Part shown: positions 20,537 to 24,187 of the stretch, one piece after another | How the letters are laid out: every line of letters starts with the position of its first letter | Position numbering within the stretch: position 1 is the first letter of the stretch | DNA from: DATFWC01 sp045801465 | Lineage (GTDB): Bacteria; Pseudomonadota; Alphaproteobacteria; Rhizobiales; Xanthobacteraceae | NCBI GenBank assembly: GCA_045801465.1 | Contig: JBJMSU010000128.1 | Location: 1 to 24,187, forward strand | Length of the DNA stretch: 24,187 nt | Reading direction: 5' to 3' | Notes under the pieces: generated by a model | Seen by the model: only the letters and a program-made list of their open reading frames with translations | What the model was told of the DNA's origin: nothing | Databases searched by the model: none | Program-made: the position numbers and the translations under genes

Positions 20537-22996
20537 TCAAGCGGCGCCTGGGATGGTTGGCGAAGCGCGTGGGGACAGGCTTATCAGAGCGATGGCCGCC
20601 ACCCCGATGAGCCCATAACAGGCGGCCCCGAGCCAGATGCTCACGTTTATCGAGAAAGCGATGTTTACGGCGACGGCGATGCTCGCTGCAAGCACGCCGG
20701 CCGCTCCGTTGATCGCCCAGAACCAGGGCGTGGGGCGCGGATCGATGGCATTCACGAGCCGCATTCCGGTGGGGAACCCGAAGCCCAACAGGAGGCCGAG
20801 CGGCGCGACCACGAGGACCGCCGCGACGGCCCGTACGAGGATGCGATAGGCCTCGAAACTCGCGACGAGCAACGGCAGCCCGAACGGGAGGAGGGCGAGA
20901 TATGTTGTGAGCACGCCGCACCACAGGACAGCGTGGCGCGTTTTGGTGATCGGCAAGCGATCGCTGACGATGCTGCCGATGCCGGTGGACAGGATAACTG
21001 CGAATAGGCCGACAGCGAGGCCATGAATCGGGTGACCGAGGAACAGCGAGAGGCGCTGGATCAGCCCGATCTCGACGAGCATGAAACCAAGGCCGATCAG
21101 CACGAAATAGGCCGTGCCGAGGCCGATCAACCTTGCCGAGACCCGCTGTATCGAGGGGAGCGCCGGGAGGATGATCGTCAGCACGACCAAAATCAGCGAC
21201 AATAAAACGATAATGAGGAGCGCTATCGTCGCATCGAGGTTGCCGCTGATCACGCCGCTGCGCACCTGCATCGCGCGCAGCACCGCCTGCGGATCTGTCA
21301 TGCGTAGCTGGTTGAAAAAAAACGGTCGGTCGTCGGTCGGCGCCGACACATCCTGGTGCAACGTCGCAGACAAGGCTGTGAGGGCGGCGGCATCAGGCGC
21401 GTTCATGATCGCCTTGAGCGCCGGCGATGCGGCCGGCAGGTCGGGGCCGACTAGGATCGAGAAGCCGAGCCGGGTGGTGGTCTCGCGCAGAAGCGCAACG
21501 TCCTGACGCGACAGCGGCGCGCGCCCGACAATCAGTGTCGACAAACGGCCGGACGAGGCGAGGAGCAGATGATTCTGCGGCTCTGGTACACCCATATCGA
21601 GGAGAGTCGCCTTGGCGAGGCTCAAGAGCCGCCCCGTCTCGTCGACATCGTCAGGCGAATACCAGCGCGACACGGTGAACACGCCGTCCGGCGCCAGACT
21701 CGCGAGGAACTGGCGCCAGCCTTCGACGGTATAGAGCCCGTTCTCCGATAGCGAGTAGGCGCCCACCGCGGTCGCTGCCCAGGTGTCGATCATACTCATC
21801 TGCACCAAGTCGAAGTTCTGATCTCGGCCGGCATTGGCGAACCAGCTGCGCGCCTCGTCGATCTCAAAGCGCACTCCGGGCAGGTCGGCGAGGCGGTTGA
21901 AGTCACGGAAGCGGCGCGTGAGATAGTCAATGAAGATGGGGTTGAGCTCGATGCCGGTCACGTCGCGGAAGCCGAACAGACAGGCCGCGAGCAAGTCGCG
22001 GCCGCCGCCCACGCCGATGACCGCCGCGCGGCCGCGGTTGCGGATGTAATAGGCAAGGCTCGTGACATCGTATTTGAGGAAGTCGACCTCGGCGAGGTCG
22101 CCGCCGAAACGGAACATGGTCGTTCCTGCGTCGCCATCGATGTTCATGTAGCGCTGATCGATCTGGATGGGCGGCATGGCCGACGACCCGCCCCACATCG
22201 CCGGACTCCCATGCACGATCTTTTCCGCCCGGATCCGCGAATAGGAGTTCCACTGCGTGTGCTCGATCACATCCGTGGTCTCGACCCGCGCCTTGGCGAA
22301 GGACAGCACGAGGCCATGCGGATAGATAGCCGCATTGCCGAGCGCCAATACCAGGAGTGCGACGGCCAGCATGCCGGGCCGGCGCAGCAGGCGCGCTAAC
22401 CTCGGCAGCACAAGCGCCTGCCACTCCGTCTCGGAACAACCAAGCGCAAAGGCGAAAGCCGCCGAGGCGCCGAGCGCGCCGACCATCAGCATGACCGAAA
22501 CGCCGTCGAGGGTGCTCATGAGGGCGAGCGCGCCAAGGCAGCCGAGTGCCGCGCCGGCAAGGTCGAAGCCATAGACCAGCCCGATGGGCCAGGGGCTGCG
22601 CGTCAACGCCAGCGAAATGCCCATTCCGGCAAAGACATAGGGCGGCACCAGGGCTGCAATCAGCTTGAGCCACAGCGTCGCCAACAGGATGATTCCCATT
22701 GGCGGGCCGAGCACCACCGTCGAGATCAGGACAACGGTCGAGAGTATGGCGGTCATGGCGAACGCCGCAGCGATCCAGCTCAAGTGCGCGAGCAGGCGCT
22801 CGGGCGAAAAAAATGCCTGGTTGAAATAGACGATGAGCGCGCCGGCAGTCATGCCGAACATCGCCATGCTGATGGCGAAGAACGCGAGATGATAGAAGCT
22901 GATGACCGATAGAAGGCGCGTCTCGACAATCTGCAAAATGAGAACGCACGCGCAGAGAAGAAAAAGCCCGACGAGGAACGCGGCCTTCCTGAGCAT
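20537..22996 (-). CDS. Polytopic membrane protein with an embedded spermidine-synthase-like domain
   Basis: 819 residues. The N-terminal part (to about 240) holds about seven hydrophobic helices, e.g. AAFLVGLFLLCACVLILQIV and GIILLATLWLKLIAALVPPY. A cytoplasmic-type Rossmann domain follows (about 250-590), with AAVIGVGGGRDLLAACLFGF, then DVTGIELNPIFIDYLTRRF and the gate-like region after it, as in spermidine synthases. The C-terminal third has about seven more helices, including ATIALLIIVLLSLILVVLTI and FVLIGLGFMLVEIGLIQRLS. The usual catalytic aspartate pair is not clear: the segment reads FDLVQMSMIDTW. Aminopropyl transfer is therefore uncertain; such fusions are often annotated as spermidine synthase-like or SAM-dependent membrane proteins. 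ATG 22996 has GGGGGAGG just upstream. It is convergent with the DUF6929-like gene. Confidence 0.8.
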   Translation of the reverse strand: MLRKAAFLVGLFLLCACVLILQIVETRLLSVISFYHLAFFAISMAMFGMTAGALIVYFNQAFFSPERLLAHLSWIAAAFAMTAILSTVVLISTVVLGPPMGIILLATLWLKLIAALVPPYVFAGMGISLALTRSPWPIGLVYGFDLAGAALGCLGALALMSTLDGVSVMLMVGALGASAAFAFALGCSETEWQALVLPRLARLLRRPGMLAVALLVLALGNAAIYPHGLVLSFAKARVETTDVIEHTQWNSYSRIRAEKIVHGSPAMWGGSSAMPPIQIDQRYMNIDGDAGTTMFRFGGDLAEVDFLKYDVTSLAYYIRNRGRAAVIGVGGGRDLLAACLFGFRDVTGIELNPIFIDYLTRRFRDFNRLADLPGVRFEIDEARSWFANAGRDQNFDLVQMSMIDTWAATAVGAYSLSENGLYTVEGWRQFLASLAPDGVFTVSRWYSPDDVDETGRLLSLAKATLLDMGVPEPQNHLLLASSGRLSTLIVGRAPLSRQDVALLRETTTRLGFSILVGPDLPAASPALKAIMNAPDAAALTALSATLHQDVSAPTDDRPFFFNQLRMTDPQAVLRAMQVRSGVISGNLDATIALLIIVLLSLILVVLTIILPALPSIQRVSARLIGLGTAYFVLIGLGFMLVEIGLIQRLSLFLGHPIHGLAVGLFAVILSTGIGSIVSDRLPITKTRHAVLWCGVLTTYLALLPFGLPLLVASFEAYRILVRAVAAVLVVAPLGLLLGFGFPTGMRLVNAIDPRPTPWFWAINGAAGVLAASIAVAVNIAFSINVSIWLGAACYGLIGVAAIALISLSPRASPTIPGAA

Positions 22997-23240
22997 CGCC
23001 TCCCCCGGTCGACGGACACCCAGGATCTGACTGATATTGCCCAGATGAGCCCCAAGGAGATGAATATTAGCAGCCCTCCGAAAAGCGGGAAGCTGAACTT
23101 ACTTCGCGGGCATGAGCCCGAGATGCTGCAGCGCCGTCACTCCATCGTCCAGCCCGAGCGGGCGTGAGACAAGGAGGCGGGATGAGGCGATACAGTGCGG
23201 CAACAGCAATGGCCGGCGGCGCTCGCCCGTAAGGACGCGG
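22997..23240. other. Intergenic stretch without a convincing gene
   Basis: I find no supported gene in these 244 bases. On the minus strand one frame ends at 23099 with VSRPLGLDDGVTALQHLGLM then PAK, which looks protein-like but cannot be assigned and has no clear start; it may be the tail of a decayed gene. The rest should contain the promoter of the membrane protein gene starting at 22996. Confidence 0.4.
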
Positions 23241-23992
23241 TCATTCAGTCGGCGGCGCGCCGCAGGCGGCCGCGCGATCGAGGAGCAGCTTGCGTTCGCG
23301 GGCGTTGCGCGTGAGCGCTGCCGCGCGCTCGAACTCGACACGCGCCTCGTCGAAACGGCCGAGCTTGGTCAGGAAATCGCCGCGCACGCTCGGCAGGAGG
23401 TGGTAGGTCTTGAGCAACGGCTCGGCGGTCAGCGCGTCGACGAGATCGAGACCGGCCGCCGGGCCATGCGCCATCGCATGCGCAACGGCCCGATTGAGCT
23501 GCACGACCGGCGATGGCATGAGCTCACCGAGCGCATCGTAGAGCGTCGCAATGCGCGTCCAGTCCGTCTCCGCCGCCGTTCGTGCCCGCGCGTGGCAGGC
23601 GGCGATCGCGGCCTGCAACGCGTACGGGCCGGACACGCCGCCGAGCGCCTCCGCGCGCGCGAGCGCGGCGAGACCCCGACGGATGAGAAGCTGGTCCCAG
23701 CGCGCGCGATTCTGATCGAGCAACAGGATGGGCTCCCCAGCGGCGCCGACGCGCGCGCCGAAACGCGAAGCCTGGATCTCCATCAGCGCGACGAAGCCGT
23801 GGACCTCCGGCTCCTTGGGGGGTTAGCTCGGCAAGGATGCGGCCGAGGCGCATCGCCTCCTCGCACAGTTGCGGCCGCATCCAGTGATCTCCGGCGGTCG
23901 CCGTGTAGCCCTCGTTGAAGACGAGATAAAGGACCTCGAGCACCGATGACAAACGGCCAACGCGTTCGGCCCCGCGCGGAGCACGGTAAGGG
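23241..23992 (-). pseudogene. ECF sigma factor (ECF42-like, DUF6596), N-terminally truncated and frameshifted
   Basis: The minus strand first reads DPYRAPRGAERVGRLSSVLE, then VLYLVFNEGYTATAGDHWMR and PQLCEEAMRLGRILAELTP, the start of the C-terminal extension of DUF6596-containing sigma factors. The frame then changes at a run of six G (plus strand 23817-23822). After it the protein resumes in the next frame with EPEVHGFVALMEIQASRFG, continuing through LLLDQNRARWDQLLIRRGL, GPYALQAAIAACHARARTA and FERAAALTRNARERKLLLDR to a stop at 23241. Removing one G would restore an LTPKEPEV reading. The sigma-2 and sigma-4 domains, normally about 170 residues further upstream, are missing: a small Cys-rich gene occupies that position. 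The remnant cannot bind RNA polymerase as a sigma factor. Confidence 0.85.
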
Positions 23993-24169
23993 TCAGGCGG
24001 CCGTTGCCAATCGGGCGTCGGCCACCCGCCATTCGTGGCGCTCGCGGCAGATCGGGCATTCCATCTCGATCATTTGCGTCTTGATGCGCAACAACGTTTC
24101 AAGATCGGTTTCGATGCCGGCATCGATATTGCGCCCGGTATTCGGGCACACGAAGTAGAGGTGTTCCAT
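23993..24169 (-). CDS. Small Cys-rich (putative zinc-ribbon) protein, unknown function
   Basis: 58 residues: MEHLYFVCPNTGRNIDAGIE at the start, then ETLLRIKTQM and MECPICRERHEWRVADARLA. The three Cys (CPN near the start, CPIC in the second half) plus His in RERHEW could coordinate one zinc. Proteins with VCPNTGR-IDTGIE and CP-C-E-HEW are very common small hypotheticals in Bradyrhizobium-like genomes. ATG 24169 has GGGAGG upstream at good spacing. Its stop codon lies immediately before the surviving sigma-factor fragment, marking the breakpoint of that gene's truncation. Function unknown; a regulatory or metal-binding role is only a guess. Confidence 0.78.
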   Translation of the reverse strand: MEHLYFVCPNTGRNIDAGIETDLETLLRIKTQMIEMECPICRERHEWRVADARLATAA

Positions 24170-24187
24170 GAGCGACCTCCCGCTTGC

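Noticed and set aside
1..24187. CRISPR array, tRNA, rRNA, transposase, integrase, toxin-antitoxin or phage gene
   Set aside because: I looked on both strands for regularly spaced direct repeats, cloverleaf-like segments and the protein families and found none that I can support.

Overview
The window is high-GC DNA that reads like the chromosome of an alphaproteobacterium, most likely a Hyphomicrobiales member of the Bradyrhizobium/Xanthobacteraceae kind. This is an inference from gene content: a homospermidine synthase, a remnant of a tripartite tricarboxylate transporter (TctC/Bug) receptor, a Tat-dependent sulfite dehydrogenase, a small Cys-rich protein of a type common in this group, and GAGCATGATC-type intergenic palindromes. 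I see no tRNA, rRNA, CRISPR array, transposase, integrase or phage gene.

Layout. 1-530 holds a frameshifted TctC receptor remnant. 579-2555 (minus) carries a glutathione S-transferase, folD and a one-helix membrane protein behind a CRP-like promoter. 2698-5463 is a small sulfur-oxidation module: a molybdenum sulfite dehydrogenase with a monohaem cytochrome c (minus), divergent from a persulfide-dioxygenase-like metallo-hydrolase (plus). 5466-5631 holds two hairpin repeats. A NodB-type polysaccharide deacetylase, a small membrane protein and a secreted tandem-ABM protein follow. 8099-11372 (minus) is a polyamine operon, ornithine decarboxylase - GNAT acetyltransferase - homospermidine synthase, which would take ornithine to putrescine to homospermidine; a ~530-base gene-free leader precedes it. 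11903-14698 has a quinone-oxidoreductase-like enzyme and several small secreted or membrane proteins, including a 29-residue hydrophobic peptide. 14811-16077 has an atypical SDR and a secreted cupin, convergent on a strong hairpin. 16130-19397 has a decayed methyltransferase fragment, an intact methyltransferase and a divergent SARP-like regulator with TolB-like and TPR parts. 19438-22996 has an unassigned protein, a second pair of hairpin repeats and a membrane protein with an embedded spermidine-synthase-like domain. 23241-24169 holds a truncated, frameshifted ECF sigma factor and a small Cys-rich protein.

The most striking non-coding signal is a family of four hairpin elements, at 5466-5631 and 20363-20506. 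All have an 8-bp outer stem, a 3-4 nt one-sided bulge, a 16-bp inner stem and a 21-nt loop. The stems differ in sequence between copies but stay fully paired, so the structure itself appears to be selected or copied. Two further repeat families occur twice each: 7231-7290 with 9592-9661, and 15521-15565 with 16324-16365. I found no clear new multi-gene defence or mobile system; the repeat family and the polyamine leader are the best candidates for something undescribed.
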